From NCBI GenBank assembly GCA_030603385.1, contig JAUVXW010000008.1, forward strand, positions 1 through 64,000: a DNA stretch of 64,000 nt, in the 5' to 3' direction. The stretch is from Promethearchaeota archaeon. Its GTDB lineage: Archaea; Asgardarchaeota; Lokiarchaeia; Sigyniarchaeales; SOKP01. Of this stretch, positions 26,786-35,703 are shown in pieces. The notes beneath the pieces were generated by a model. It was not told the DNA's origin and did no database searches. It was given only the letters and a program-made list of their open reading frames with translations. Positions within the stretch are counted from its first letter, which is position 1, and the number at the start of each line of letters is the position of its first letter. The position numbers were made by a program, and so were the translations under genes.

Positions 26786-27828
26786 TGAGTTCAAAATTGA
26801 TCAAAATTGAAAATATTCAAATGGATGGAGATTATTATTCTTTACTGCTTGAATATTTGAGCAATAAAACAGGATTAAATTTTGAATATTATCGTAGGAA
26901 TTTTGTGGAGAGAAGATTAAAAGCAAGAATGATTCGTGTAAATTGTAGCACTCTTCATTCTTATTATTATTATGTTAAGGGTAATATCCTTGAGATTGAG
27001 AAATTCTTAGATAGTTTTAACATTAATTATTCTTGTTTTTTTAGAAATTGGGAAGTTTTTCAACAATTTGAAAATTTCTTTTTAAAATGTTTAGACTATA
27101 AAAAAAAAGACATTCTTACTAATTTAAAACCAAAAAGTAAAAAGGGTTCTATAAAGAAATCTAGAGACTCGTTAAAAAATATAGAGAATTCAGAAAATAG
27201 AAGTTCATATAGAAAATTAATGACTATAAGATCTCAAAATGCGCTTGAATTTTCTGAAAAAACATCTTTATATAGAAAAATTAATGGTACTTCAAGATCG
27301 AAGGGAATTGTAAATATCTGGTCTTGTCCTTGTGCTTCTGGTGAAGAACCCTATTCGATTGCAATAATTTTAGATAATTTAAAAAAACAGATACCTGAAT
27401 TTCCTCAATTTAAGATTATCGCATCAGATATAGATAAAGATGCTATTAATAAAGCACACATTGGACTTTATAATGAAAATGTCATGCAAGAAATTTCAAG
27501 ATTCAACGAAGGGAATTATTTTATAATAGCTGAAAATAGATTTGGTAATAGATACTTAATCAATGAAGATGTTAAGAGATATGTTGAATTTATTGAGGAA
27601 GATATCACAAATGGACATAAAAAAACCAAGAAATATGATATAATATTTTGTCGATATCTTTTAATTTATATAAGTCGAGAGGCACGAAATAACTTCTTGG
27701 ATATTATTGAAAAACAATTAAATCCTGGTGGGTTATTAATTTTAGGTAAAACTGAAACCCTATTTAATTCATACAACACACTGAAATTAATTGACTCTCG
27801 TAATCATATTTATTTAAAAATCAATTAA
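26785..27828 (+). CDS. cheR: Chemoreceptor methyltransferase CheR
   Basis: The 347-residue protein methylates receptor glutamates using S-adenosylmethionine. The N-terminal helical domain (YYSLLLEYLSNKTGLNFEYY, RRLKARM) is followed by an ~80-residue low-complexity insert (residues 110-175), then the SAM-binding IWSCPCASGEEPYSIAIIL, the acidic IIASDIDKDAI and the catalytic-region CRYLLIYIS. Family members lack the insert, which may dock it to the array. A GTG start overlaps the gelsolin-like stop by one base, indicating translational coupling. Confidence 0.93.
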   Translation: MSSKLIKIENIQMDGDYYSLLLEYLSNKTGLNFEYYRRNFVERRLKARMIRVNCSTLHSYYYYVKGNILEIEKFLDSFNINYSCFFRNWEVFQQFENFFLKCLDYKKKDILTNLKPKSKKGSIKKSRDSLKNIENSENRSSYRKLMTIRSQNALEFSEKTSLYRKINGTSRSKGIVNIWSCPCASGEEPYSIAIILDNLKKQIPEFPQFKIIASDIDKDAINKAHIGLYNENVMQEISRFNEGNYFIIAENRFGNRYLINEDVKRYVEFIEEDITNGHKKTKKYDIIFCRYLLIYISREARNNFLDIIEKQLNPGGLLILGKTETLFNSYNTLKLIDSRNHIYLKIN

Positions 27829-27846
27829 AGATGAATATTTTAGTAA

Positions 27847-28992
27847 ATGTCAATCAAAGTATTACTTGCCGAGGATTCCGCATATCAAAGAAAAGTTATT
27901 GCTGAAATGATTACATCTAATGAGGAAATTGAAGTCATAGATGTTGCTAAAAACGGAAGAGAGGCAATTCAGAAGATTGGAGAGCATAATCCTGATGTAA
28001 TTTTATTAGATCTTATAATGCCTGAAGTCGATGGATTATCTGTTCTCAAATTCCTTTCAGAACATTATCCAATTCCGACAATTGTTTTTACAGGTCTTAA
28101 ACTTGAATCTTTGGATGATTCTGTTCAAGCACTACTTTTGGGTGCTTTTGACTTTATCATAAAACCAAGTGGCTATTGGGCAGAGGAATTTCCTAAATTT
28201 AAAGAAAAGCTGATTTCTAGCATTCTATATGCTGGTAAAATAAAAAAAACTTATGAAAAACGTAATACGCTAATAAAAGAATCAATTGATACTCAATTCA
28301 ATTTGGATATTGGTAAAAAGCAAAAAGTTACTAAAAAGAGTTTAAAACCAATAACAGTTGAAGTTCCGAAAATAACTTCATTAGATATAAAAAAATTTAA
28401 ATCTAATATTATAGTAATAGGGACTAGTACTGGAGGCCCTAGAACCCTAAAATCTATTCTGAAAAAGATTCCAAAAGATTTTCCTAGTCCTATTTTAATG
28501 GTGCAGCATCTAGATGCCTTTTTTATGAAGCAACTTGCTAAGTCATTAAATGACGTCTGTGAAATTGAAATCAAAATCCCCGTAAATGGTGAAAAAATTC
28601 AATCTGGAAAAGTATACCTTAGCCCCGGAGCTAATCATATGCAAGTCGTTTTGCGAAATAATATACCTTGCATCAAAATTTTTAAAGGGAAACCTGTAAA
28701 TTTTTGTATGCCATCCGTAGATGTATTATTTTTTTCAACGGCAGAAGTTTATAAACAACATACGATGGGTATACTTTTAACAGGATTAGGGAATGACGGC
28801 GCTGCGGGTCTAGATGCTATTAAATCAGCTAAAGGAAACACAATCGTCGAATCTGAAGAAACATGCGTCGTATATGGTATGCCAAAAGCGGCTGTGAAAA
28901 TAGGTGCTGCTAAACAAGTTCTCCCGAGCTATAAAATCTGTCAGGAAATTACCCGATTCGCTAGGAAATTTTCTATTGAACTTAACAACTAA
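27847..28992 (+). CDS. cheB: Chemotaxis methylesterase CheB (REC-CheB)
   Basis: The N-terminal receiver has acidic residues AEDSAYQ (Glu9-Asp10), phospho-acceptor Asp55 (LLDLIMP) and the Lys in FIIKPS. A linker leads to the methylesterase, with catalytic Ser194 in IGTSTGGP, His in MVQHLDAFF and Asp in TGLGNDGAAGL. It removes methyl groups from, and deamidates, receptors. It directly follows cheR, 18 bases away. It is one of two CheB genes here; the other is at 31295. Confidence 0.95.
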   Translation: MSIKVLLAEDSAYQRKVIAEMITSNEEIEVIDVAKNGREAIQKIGEHNPDVILLDLIMPEVDGLSVLKFLSEHYPIPTIVFTGLKLESLDDSVQALLLGAFDFIIKPSGYWAEEFPKFKEKLISSILYAGKIKKTYEKRNTLIKESIDTQFNLDIGKKQKVTKKSLKPITVEVPKITSLDIKKFKSNIIVIGTSTGGPRTLKSILKKIPKDFPSPILMVQHLDAFFMKQLAKSLNDVCEIEIKIPVNGEKIQSGKVYLSPGANHMQVVLRNNIPCIKIFKGKPVNFCMPSVDVLFFSTAEVYKQHTMGILLTGLGNDGAAGLDAIKSAKGNTIVESEETCVVYGMPKAAVKIGAAKQVLPSYKICQEITRFARKFSIELNN

Positions 28993-29011
28993 CTAAATAG
29001 GTAGTTTGAAA

Positions 29012-29560
29012 ATGATCGAGGACACCCAAATAGGTAAAATTGTAGATATAGACAAAAAAGGTGTTATTAATTTACCTATAGGTCATTTTGTTATTGTAAA
29101 TAGTAAACATAGATTAAGTAATTTATATCCAAAACTCTCTATTTATGGATTAGGTTCATGTATAGCTTTAATTCTCTGTGATTATGTTCATAATATTTGT
29201 GGAATGTCTCATATTTTGCTTCCCAAAACTACAAAGAAAATAATAAAATATCCTCATAAGTTTGCTAATTTGTCTGCTAAGCTCTTAATGCAAGAATTAA
29301 TAAATCATGGTGCTAAGAGAGATAATATAAAGGCAATTATCGTAGGAGGTTCAAGGATCTTTGATTTAGATGATAATATTATGGGAGTTGATAATATAGG
29401 ATCCATTAAAGAAGAATTGAATAAATTGAAAATAGAAATTATTAAAGAAGATACAGGTGGATCTAAAGGGAGAATTGTTATTTTTGATTCTAAAGATTTT
29501 TCCTTATATTTTAAATCAACTGGTCAAAACGATTTCAATAAATTTACAAATTCAAAATAA
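29012..29560 (+). CDS. cheD: Chemoreceptor glutamine deamidase CheD
   Basis: The 182-residue protein has the CheD active-site residues. The catalytic Cys is in YGLGSCIALILCDYVH and the His is in GMSHILLPK. The AIIVGGSRIF strand and EDTGGSKGRIVIF ending follow the family. It deamidates receptor glutamines and binds CheC, whose gene follows 32 bases later. Cys-His-Thr residues are all placed. The ATG at 29012 is preferred to the TTG at 29006. Confidence 0.92.
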   Translation: MIEDTQIGKIVDIDKKGVINLPIGHFVIVNSKHRLSNLYPKLSIYGLGSCIALILCDYVHNICGMSHILLPKTTKKIIKYPHKFANLSAKLLMQELINHGAKRDNIKAIIVGGSRIFDLDDNIMGVDNIGSIKEELNKLKIEIIKEDTGGSKGRIVIFDSKDFSLYFKSTGQNDFNKFTNSK

Positions 29561-29592
29561 AAAAAATTAGAAAATGAAAAGAGAAACTAATA

Positions 29593-30267
29593 ATGAAAAG
29601 AAATAATAATAACGATAAGCAACCGGGTGAGTTTAAACTAACCCCAGAACAAATAGATACGTTAAAGGAACTAGGAAATATTGGTTCCGGACATGCAATT
29701 ACGGCCCTTTCAAAATTACTAAACAATGAAATAGAAGTTTCCCTAACATCTGCCGATATTATTCCTTTTTGGAAAGTTCCTGAATTGTTCGATACTCCTA
29801 ATGTTGAAGTATTTGGGATCTATTCTAAGATTCCATTCAATTCAGATTTATCAATAATTCAAATATTTACTAAAGAATCACTTGTTAATTTAATTAATCT
29901 CCTTAACACTAATGATAAGGTTTTCATTGAAAATATAAGAAATATCGAGGATCTAGATGATTTTTCTATTAGTATAATAACTGAAATTGGTAATATATTA
30001 ACTGGACATTATGCAAGTGCTTTGGCAGATATACTATCAACTCAACTAATTCCTAATGTTCCAATCGTAGCACTAGATACATTAAACGCGATGTTAAATG
30101 GTATCATTGCTAAATATTCTCAACTATCAGATTATTTAGTACTAATAAAAACTAAAATAGCACTACCAGAAATTAAACTGAATTGTATAATGTGTTTTAT
30201 TCCTTGTATGAATATACTAAAAAATCTATTTAAAATTTTAAATATAAAATATAATATGAATCTATAA
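29593..30267 (+). CDS. cheC: CheY-P phosphatase CheC
   Basis: The 224-residue protein has two intact S/D-X3-E-X2-N phosphatase motifs, DTLKELGN and SIITEIGN, each followed by a G-H/A pattern and helix (GSGHAITALSKLL, TGHYASALADIL). It dephosphorylates CheY-P and is stimulated by CheD in known systems. It resembles the two C-terminal domains of the 24142 fusion, which suggests those arose by duplication of such a gene. Confidence 0.93.
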   Translation: MKRNNNNDKQPGEFKLTPEQIDTLKELGNIGSGHAITALSKLLNNEIEVSLTSADIIPFWKVPELFDTPNVEVFGIYSKIPFNSDLSIIQIFTKESLVNLINLLNTNDKVFIENIRNIEDLDDFSISIITEIGNILTGHYASALADILSTQLIPNVPIVALDTLNAMLNGIIAKYSQLSDYLVLIKTKIALPEIKLNCIMCFIPCMNILKNLFKILNIKYNMNL

Positions 30268-30273
30268 TAAGAA

Positions 30274-31233
30274 ATGTCAAGATTAACCATATTAGAAGAA
30301 TTGCTTTCCAATCTATTAAATGAGGCAAAAGACCTTTCCGCAGCTCTAGTTGTTGACTTAGATGGTTTGATTATTGCTAAAAAGTCAAATGGTGGGTTTG
30401 ATGAAGAATTGATTGGTGCTATTATGGGCATTCTTGAACAAACAATAAGTAGGATAAAAAAGTATACAGAAACATCATTTGGAAGTGGAACACTCAACAC
30501 TAATGAATTTCAATTATTTTATGTAGAATTAAGTAAAGTCACTCCCGCAATCTTTGTCATGGTTGGAGATCAATACTCAAACATTAATCAATTTATTCCT
30601 TATGCATATATAGTGACGGAAAAAATTTCATTAATTTTAAATAATCGAGAAACCCCTGTAAATCTCCCAAAATTAAGTAATACTGCAGAAATAATATTTA
30701 ATCCAGACCCTAATGTCCATTATGGCAATAATAATATAAATAAGATAGTTGTTGTTGGATCTGAGGCAGTTGGGAAAAGTACATTAGTTGAAATGTATAG
30801 GAAGGGAAAATTTGAAGAAATTTATAAACCAACTATTGGAATTTCTATTAAAGAGAAAAAATTACATATTTCCAAAGACTACAATTTATGCCTATATCTC
30901 CTTGACTTAGGAGGTCTAAAAAGTTTTGCTAAAATCCGCAAATTTTATTATAATTATTCAAATGCGGTTCTCATTTTGTTTGATTATGCTAAAATGGAAA
31001 CTTTCAATAAAATTTCTGATTGGATTGAAGAATCGCGCCATTTTATCAAAGATAAATCAATCCCAATTGTTCTCATAGGAAACAAAATCGATCTAGCCGA
31101 AAATCGTGAGGATTTTAAGATTCAAGCCCAAAATCTAGCAGACCAATATAATATTCCATTTTTTGAAACATCAGCATATACTGGAGAGGGAATTGATGAG
31201 TTGTTTACTTACTTAATATCATCCTTACTTTAA
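30274..31233 (+). CDS. Roadblock–small GTPase fusion
   Basis: Residues ~1-130 form a roadblock/LC7 domain (ALVVDLDGLIIAKKS, AIFVMVGDQYSNI). Residues ~155-319 form a Ras-like GTPase. Its P-loop is GSEAVGKST at ~162, switch I has KPTIGISIKEKK, G3 is LDLGGL (Gly-Gly in place of DTAG), G4 is GNKIDL, and G5 is ETSAYTGEG. It lacks a C-terminal lipidation motif, so it is cytosolic or held by the roadblock domain. Eukaryotic roadblock proteins regulate Rag, Ras or dynein-linked GTPases as separate polypeptides; here both are one chain. Its place between cheC and a second cheB ties it to chemosensory signalling. Confidence 0.85.
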   Translation: MSRLTILEELLSNLLNEAKDLSAALVVDLDGLIIAKKSNGGFDEELIGAIMGILEQTISRIKKYTETSFGSGTLNTNEFQLFYVELSKVTPAIFVMVGDQYSNINQFIPYAYIVTEKISLILNNRETPVNLPKLSNTAEIIFNPDPNVHYGNNNINKIVVVGSEAVGKSTLVEMYRKGKFEEIYKPTIGISIKEKKLHISKDYNLCLYLLDLGGLKSFAKIRKFYYNYSNAVLILFDYAKMETFNKISDWIEESRHFIKDKSIPIVLIGNKIDLAENREDFKIQAQNLADQYNIPFFETSAYTGEGIDELFTYLISSLL

Positions 31234-31294
31234 CATTTAAATAAGTATAAATTACAGTGCACTACTATTTATTAAACTTTTAAGGGAGATTTAG

Positions 31295-32659
31295 TTGTCA
31301 ATCGATGTTATAATTGCTGATGATTCTGCGTATTTGAGAAAAAATATTGCTGAGATTCTTAAAGGCAGCGAATTGGTAAATATAATAGAGTTTGCTAAAG
31401 ATGGAGAAGAAGCCATTAAGTTTGTCAAGAAATACAGCCCAGATGTTTTAGTGTTAGATTTATTAATGCCTAAAATGAATGGATTAGATGCTTTCAAAGT
31501 GATCATGGAAGAATGTCCAACCCCAACAGTTATTCTCTCAGCTATTAGTCCCAAAAACCTTGATTCATCTATTCAAGCACTTTTAATGGGGGCATTTGAT
31601 TATATTATAAAACCGGGAGGCATAGGTGCTAAAGATCTACCACGATTCCGTGAAGAATTACTAGCTAAAGTGCTTATAGCTTCTCAATCACAAATAAAAA
31701 AAATTTTTAAAAAGGAAGATGGAGACTACGGAAAGGGTAAATCACTTCGACAAGAAATAATTGATCAAATCTTTGATTTTGGTCAATACCTAAATACACT
31801 AATACCCATTCAAGAAGCTAAGGAAAACCAAGAAGTAATAGACATTGGTAAAACAAAAGAAGTGCAGAAAGAGGCAACAGGTAAATCAGAAATAAAGCAA
31901 ATTGAAAAGATAAATGAACTGAGCATAAAGAAATCCATTAAGCATAAAGAATCAGCAAAACTATCTAAAATAAATGTTGCTAAACCTACTTTAAAAACTT
32001 TATTACAAAAATCTCTACCAAGTTTACAAAAAAGAAAAGAACCAGTTTACACTCCTAACCTTACTCCTATTAAAGGAGTTTCTATCTCATCAAATATAAT
32101 TGTTATTGGTGCTAGCGTTGGTGGGCCTCGAACTATAACTACTATATTAAAAGAAATACCTAGAAATTTCCCTGCTCCAATTTTAATCGTTCAACATTTA
32201 TCAGCACACTTTATGGAAGCTTTTGCTGATAATTTAGATTTGGAATGTAAATTAAAAATTAAGGTTGCGACTAATGGAGAGTATCTTAAACCTGGAGTAG
32301 TCTATATTGCTCCCGGAGAAAAACATATGGAAATTTCTGTAGATGATAAAAGACCTTGCATAAAAATATATAAGGGTACACCAGTTAAATTTTGTATGCC
32401 TTCCATAGATATCTTATTCTTTTCAGCAACAAGAGTTTACAAGGATCGAACCATGGGGGTATTATTAACCGGTATGGGCTCTGATGGTGTTGAAGGTTTA
32501 GGCTCTATTAAAAAAGTAGGTGGAAAAACAATCACAGAATCGATGGAGACATGTATTTTATTTGCTATGCCAAAATTCGCCGCAGAAAAGGGTTATGCTG
32601 ATCAAATTCTGCCAAATTACTCCATCTACCCGGAGATTATTAAATTCTGCAGAAAATGA
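31295..32659 (+). CDS. cheB: CheB methylesterase, second copy
   Basis: The 454-residue protein has a receiver with Asp55 (LVLDLLMP) and Lys (YIIKPG), an unusually long Lys/Glu-rich linker at ~135-260, and the methylesterase with Ser274 (IGASVGGP), His (IVQHLSAHF) and Asp (GMGSDGVEGL). It is 60 bases after the roadblock-GTPase gene, with a TTG start preceded by AGGGAG. The two CheBs share both domains and differ mainly in linker length, suggesting that each works on different receptors. It ends the chemosensory cluster. Confidence 0.94.
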   Translation: MSIDVIIADDSAYLRKNIAEILKGSELVNIIEFAKDGEEAIKFVKKYSPDVLVLDLLMPKMNGLDAFKVIMEECPTPTVILSAISPKNLDSSIQALLMGAFDYIIKPGGIGAKDLPRFREELLAKVLIASQSQIKKIFKKEDGDYGKGKSLRQEIIDQIFDFGQYLNTLIPIQEAKENQEVIDIGKTKEVQKEATGKSEIKQIEKINELSIKKSIKHKESAKLSKINVAKPTLKTLLQKSLPSLQKRKEPVYTPNLTPIKGVSISSNIIVIGASVGGPRTITTILKEIPRNFPAPILIVQHLSAHFMEAFADNLDLECKLKIKVATNGEYLKPGVVYIAPGEKHMEISVDDKRPCIKIYKGTPVKFCMPSIDILFFSATRVYKDRTMGVLLTGMGSDGVEGLGSIKKVGGKTITESMETCILFAMPKFAAEKGYADQILPNYSIYPEIIKFCRK

Positions 32660-32664
32660 ATCTT

Positions 32665-34854
32665 TTACCAAGATAAACCTTTTAAAAACTTTATATCTTG
32701 AATAATCTTTTGAGATTCTTGTTTTGGAACCTCCATGAATGCATAGAATTCATTCTGCCAAAAAGCTTTTCCAGAAGTCGAGCTTCGTATATCTTCAGCA
32801 AATTTTATAGAATTTCGGACTGATAAAAGTATTTCAATAATCGCTTGGTATTCTTTTTCTTGATCAATACTCTTAATTTTCGCAGAATATTTTGAAAGTA
32901 GTGAGATGGTGTTTTTAATGTGATCAGGAGGAAGTTGTATGATAGTATGGTAAATAGGCTCCAAAAGAATTAATTCTGCCTCCGTTAATCCTTTTTTTAT
33001 TGCATCATAGAACATAGTAGATAATTCAGTGAATGCACTTTCTTGTTGAGTAGTATCTATAATTAATTCCTCAATTTTAATTTTAAGCTCTGTGAGTTTT
33101 TCTCCACATAACGGTCCATTTAAGTGGATTTTTTCAATAATTTCAATTATTGCATTTTTATATAAATCATCTAATTCATTACTTGCGTTGTAAATTGTTA
33201 TATTTTGATCTTCATCACATATCCAAAAATTTTCAACTTCTTCGTCGTTTAACCCAGTATTTTCCTTTAAAACTTCTTTTAATTTGTTGAAAGGTTTTAT
33301 TGTTTTGTAATCAATATTTTGGAAAAATCTAACAGTTTTATTATCTAATCTTTCAACATTTAGTTTTAATTTGTTTTTACCATCCGTAGATACTACTTCT
33401 ATTGAAGAAGAATTATATCGGCAAGACTCTTTAAAAACTGCTCGTGGTTCTGAAGTAGAAACATTTACTCCCCTCTTTCCTAATTCATGAGCTGTGACTT
33501 CAAGATGAAGAGGGCCCACTCCAGATAATAAGAATTCTCCAGTTTCCTCATTAATTTCAAATTTCAGATTTGGATCTTCAATTAACATATTCTCAATTAA
33601 TTCTTTCAATTTATCTAAATCTCTTAGATATTCTGGTTCAATTGAAACTGTAACGACTGGAGTAGTAACATATTTCACGCTTTCAAATGGCACCATATCA
33701 TCAATGCTGTAGCTATCTATTATGGTTTCACCACTTTTGATCTTTTTGAGTCCTTCTATAGCTACTATATTCCCAACAGGTATTCTTTCCACTTGTTCCC
33801 TTCTTTGTCCCATGAAGATGGCAATTCGTTGAATTCTATCATAACTTTTTTCATTTAGCAGAAAGATTTCATCTTTATTCTTACAACTACCAGAAAAGAT
33901 TCTCCCTGTTGAGACTAATCCATGTTTATCAACTTGTACTTTACTTAAACATACTATTAAGGGGCCATTTGGGTCACAATTAACCAAAGTTTTTCCTAAT
34001 TCAGAATTAATATTCCCGTCCCAAATTTTATTAATTCTGTATTTTTGCGCTTCTATTGGATTTGGTAAATGATTAACAACCATTTCCAATATTGCCTTGT
34101 GAATTGGATAATAGACTGCTAAATCTGCATAACTTTCTTTAGTGTAAGTCTCTTTATTATATCTGGCTCTAATATCTTTAAACTTTAAAATGCCTCCTTC
34201 ATAAATCTTTAGTGTGAATGCCCATTTGTGAAGAGCTGAGCCAAAAACAACATTTCCGGCTAGGGGTGATACTTTCCATTTCTTATTGAAAGGAGGATCC
34301 GCATATCTTTCAATTAAAGTATTAAAGGATTTTATTATTCTGGTATATTTTTTTTTAATTTTTTCATCAGAGAGCTTTAGTTCTCTTATGAGACGATCGA
34401 CTTTATTGATAAAAAGAACAGGTTTAACACCTTCTTGTAAAGCTTGTTTAATCACAGTTTCAGATTGTGTGATTACTTCCTCAACAGCATCCACTACTAC
34501 TACAACTCCATCAACTAACCTTAACGCACGAGTTACTTTTCCACTAAAATCCAAATGACCTGGTGTATCAACTAAATTTATAAGAAAAGGTTCATGACCT
34601 TCAAGGGATTTCTCGTAATATAGTGAAATATTAGCAGATTTCATTGTTATTCCGCGTTGCTGTTCTTCTTCAAGATAATCTAAAGCACGTGCTTCACCTG
34701 CCAGATCTGGTGATAAAAAACCTGCTTCACTTAGTAAAGAATCTGAAAGCGTAGTCTTTCCATGATCTATATGACCCGCTAAAGCAGTATTGCGAATATT
34801 CTTAGTTAATTCCATTAAATTAAGTATTTCAGTGATTTCCTTTCTACGAGGCAT
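32665..34854 (-). CDS. EF-2 family GTPase lacking diphthamide motif
   Basis: This 729-residue EF-2-like protein keeps the GTPase motifs AGHIDHGKTT, RGITM, VDTPGHLDF and NKVDR, then domains II-V (GPLHLEVTAHEL, terminal RSSTSGKAFWQNEFYAF). In normal archaeal EF-2 domain IV carries LHEDxxHRGPAQ, with the diphthamide histidine. Here the aligned region reads IIDTTQQESAFTELS, with no HRG and no diphthamide target. This matches the EF-2 paralogue described in some Asgard and other archaea. It may act in a specialised step instead of general translocation. A full EF-2 is likely elsewhere. The ATG at 34854 is preferred to the TTG at 34860. Confidence 0.85.
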   Translation of the reverse strand: MPRRKEITEILNLMELTKNIRNTALAGHIDHGKTTLSDSLLSEAGFLSPDLAGEARALDYLEEEQQRGITMKSANISLYYEKSLEGHEPFLINLVDTPGHLDFSGKVTRALRLVDGVVVVVDAVEEVITQSETVIKQALQEGVKPVLFINKVDRLIRELKLSDEKIKKKYTRIIKSFNTLIERYADPPFNKKWKVSPLAGNVVFGSALHKWAFTLKIYEGGILKFKDIRARYNKETYTKESYADLAVYYPIHKAILEMVVNHLPNPIEAQKYRINKIWDGNINSELGKTLVNCDPNGPLIVCLSKVQVDKHGLVSTGRIFSGSCKNKDEIFLLNEKSYDRIQRIAIFMGQRREQVERIPVGNIVAIEGLKKIKSGETIIDSYSIDDMVPFESVKYVTTPVVTVSIEPEYLRDLDKLKELIENMLIEDPNLKFEINEETGEFLLSGVGPLHLEVTAHELGKRGVNVSTSEPRAVFKESCRYNSSSIEVVSTDGKNKLKLNVERLDNKTVRFFQNIDYKTIKPFNKLKEVLKENTGLNDEEVENFWICDEDQNITIYNASNELDDLYKNAIIEIIEKIHLNGPLCGEKLTELKIKIEELIIDTTQQESAFTELSTMFYDAIKKGLTEAELILLEPIYHTIIQLPPDHIKNTISLLSKYSAKIKSIDQEKEYQAIIEILLSVRNSIKFAEDIRSSTSGKAFWQNEFYAFMEVPKQESQKIIQDIKFLKGLSW

Positions 34855-34953
34855 ACTCAAATGTAAAAGTATCTAAATATTTATTTAGGATTATAATTAA
34901 TTTGATTAAAACTTTAGTGTTTACTTACTTTTAAGTTTAACAAATAAAAGGAG

Positions 34954-35052
34954 GGAAATGATTTCTCGCTACTCAAGATCTTCGTCATTTTGAAAACAGT
35001 TTAAAAACTATTTTAATCCGTTGGGTCAGAAAGCGCATTAAAATCATTTCCC
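34954..35052. repeat. Inverted repeat between EF-2-like gene and purN
   Basis: GGGAAATGATTT (34954-34965) is exactly complemented by AAATCATTTCCC (35041-35052), separated by 75 bases. The outer flanks also partly pair (AAATAA/TTATTT). It lies in the 216-base gap after purN and before the EF-2-like gene. It could be a leader structure of the EF-2-like gene, a small RNA or a terminator. Confidence 0.45.
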
Positions 35053-35070
35053 TTATTTTTAAAGTAAACT

Positions 35071-35703
35071 TTATAATTTGACTTCTCCATCAATTTTTAC
35101 CATCCTTCCTTCAACATGCAAACGTCCATCACAGAAAAGTTCTATCGCTTTTGGAAAGATCTTATGCTCCCACTCAAGGATTCTGGGGCCTAATGTTTCC
35201 TTAGTGTCAGTATCATACACAGGAACACATTTTTGAATAATAATCGGTCCATGATCCGTCATAGGATCAACATAATGAACAGTAGCTCCTGATACTTTAA
35301 CTCCATATGCCAAAGCATCTTCATGTGCATGCATCCCTTTAAAGGAAGGCAAGAGAGCAGGATGGATATTCATGATATTTCCTTTAAAATGTTCAATAAA
35401 CATTTGTGAAACAAATCGCATATATCCCACTAAAATTATAAGCTTACATTTATATTTATCGAAAATATCAATCATCTTTTGGTCAAATTCTTCTCTGGTT
35501 CCCTTATGTTTATCTGATTCTATTAAAACGTATGGGATATTGTGATTTTTAGCGCGTTCCATACAATATGCTCCCGTTTTATTACAAATTAAAACCTCTA
35601 TTATTGCTTTCTCTTTTAAAATTCCTGTTTCACAAGCTTTAGCTATTGATTCGAAGTTACTACCCGACCCACTGGCAATAGCTCCAATTTTTACCTTTCC
35701 CAT
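35071..35703 (-). CDS. purN: Phosphoribosylglycinamide formyltransferase PurN
   Basis: PurN transfers the formyl group of 10-formyl-tetrahydrofolate to GAR in purine synthesis. In 210 residues the family markers are the phosphate loop SGSGSNFESIA (residues 11-21), the catalytic region MNIHPALLPSF (Asn, His) and VDPMTDHGPII with catalytic Asp. The folate-binding strand SGATVHYV also fits. It appears complete and starts at ATG. Other purine genes are not nearby. Confidence 0.95.
   Translation of the reverse strand: MGKVKIGAIASGSGSNFESIAKACETGILKEKAIIEVLICNKTGAYCMERAKNHNIPYVLIESDKHKGTREEFDQKMIDIFDKYKCKLIILVGYMRFVSQMFIEHFKGNIMNIHPALLPSFKGMHAHEDALAYGVKVSGATVHYVDPMTDHGPIIIQKCVPVYDTDTKETLGPRILEWEHKIFPKAIELFCDGRLHVEGRMVKIDGEVKL

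Noticed and set aside
34954..35052. C/D-box small RNA.
   Set aside because: A CTGA-like D box can be found on one strand but the C box is poor, so the pattern is not convincing.
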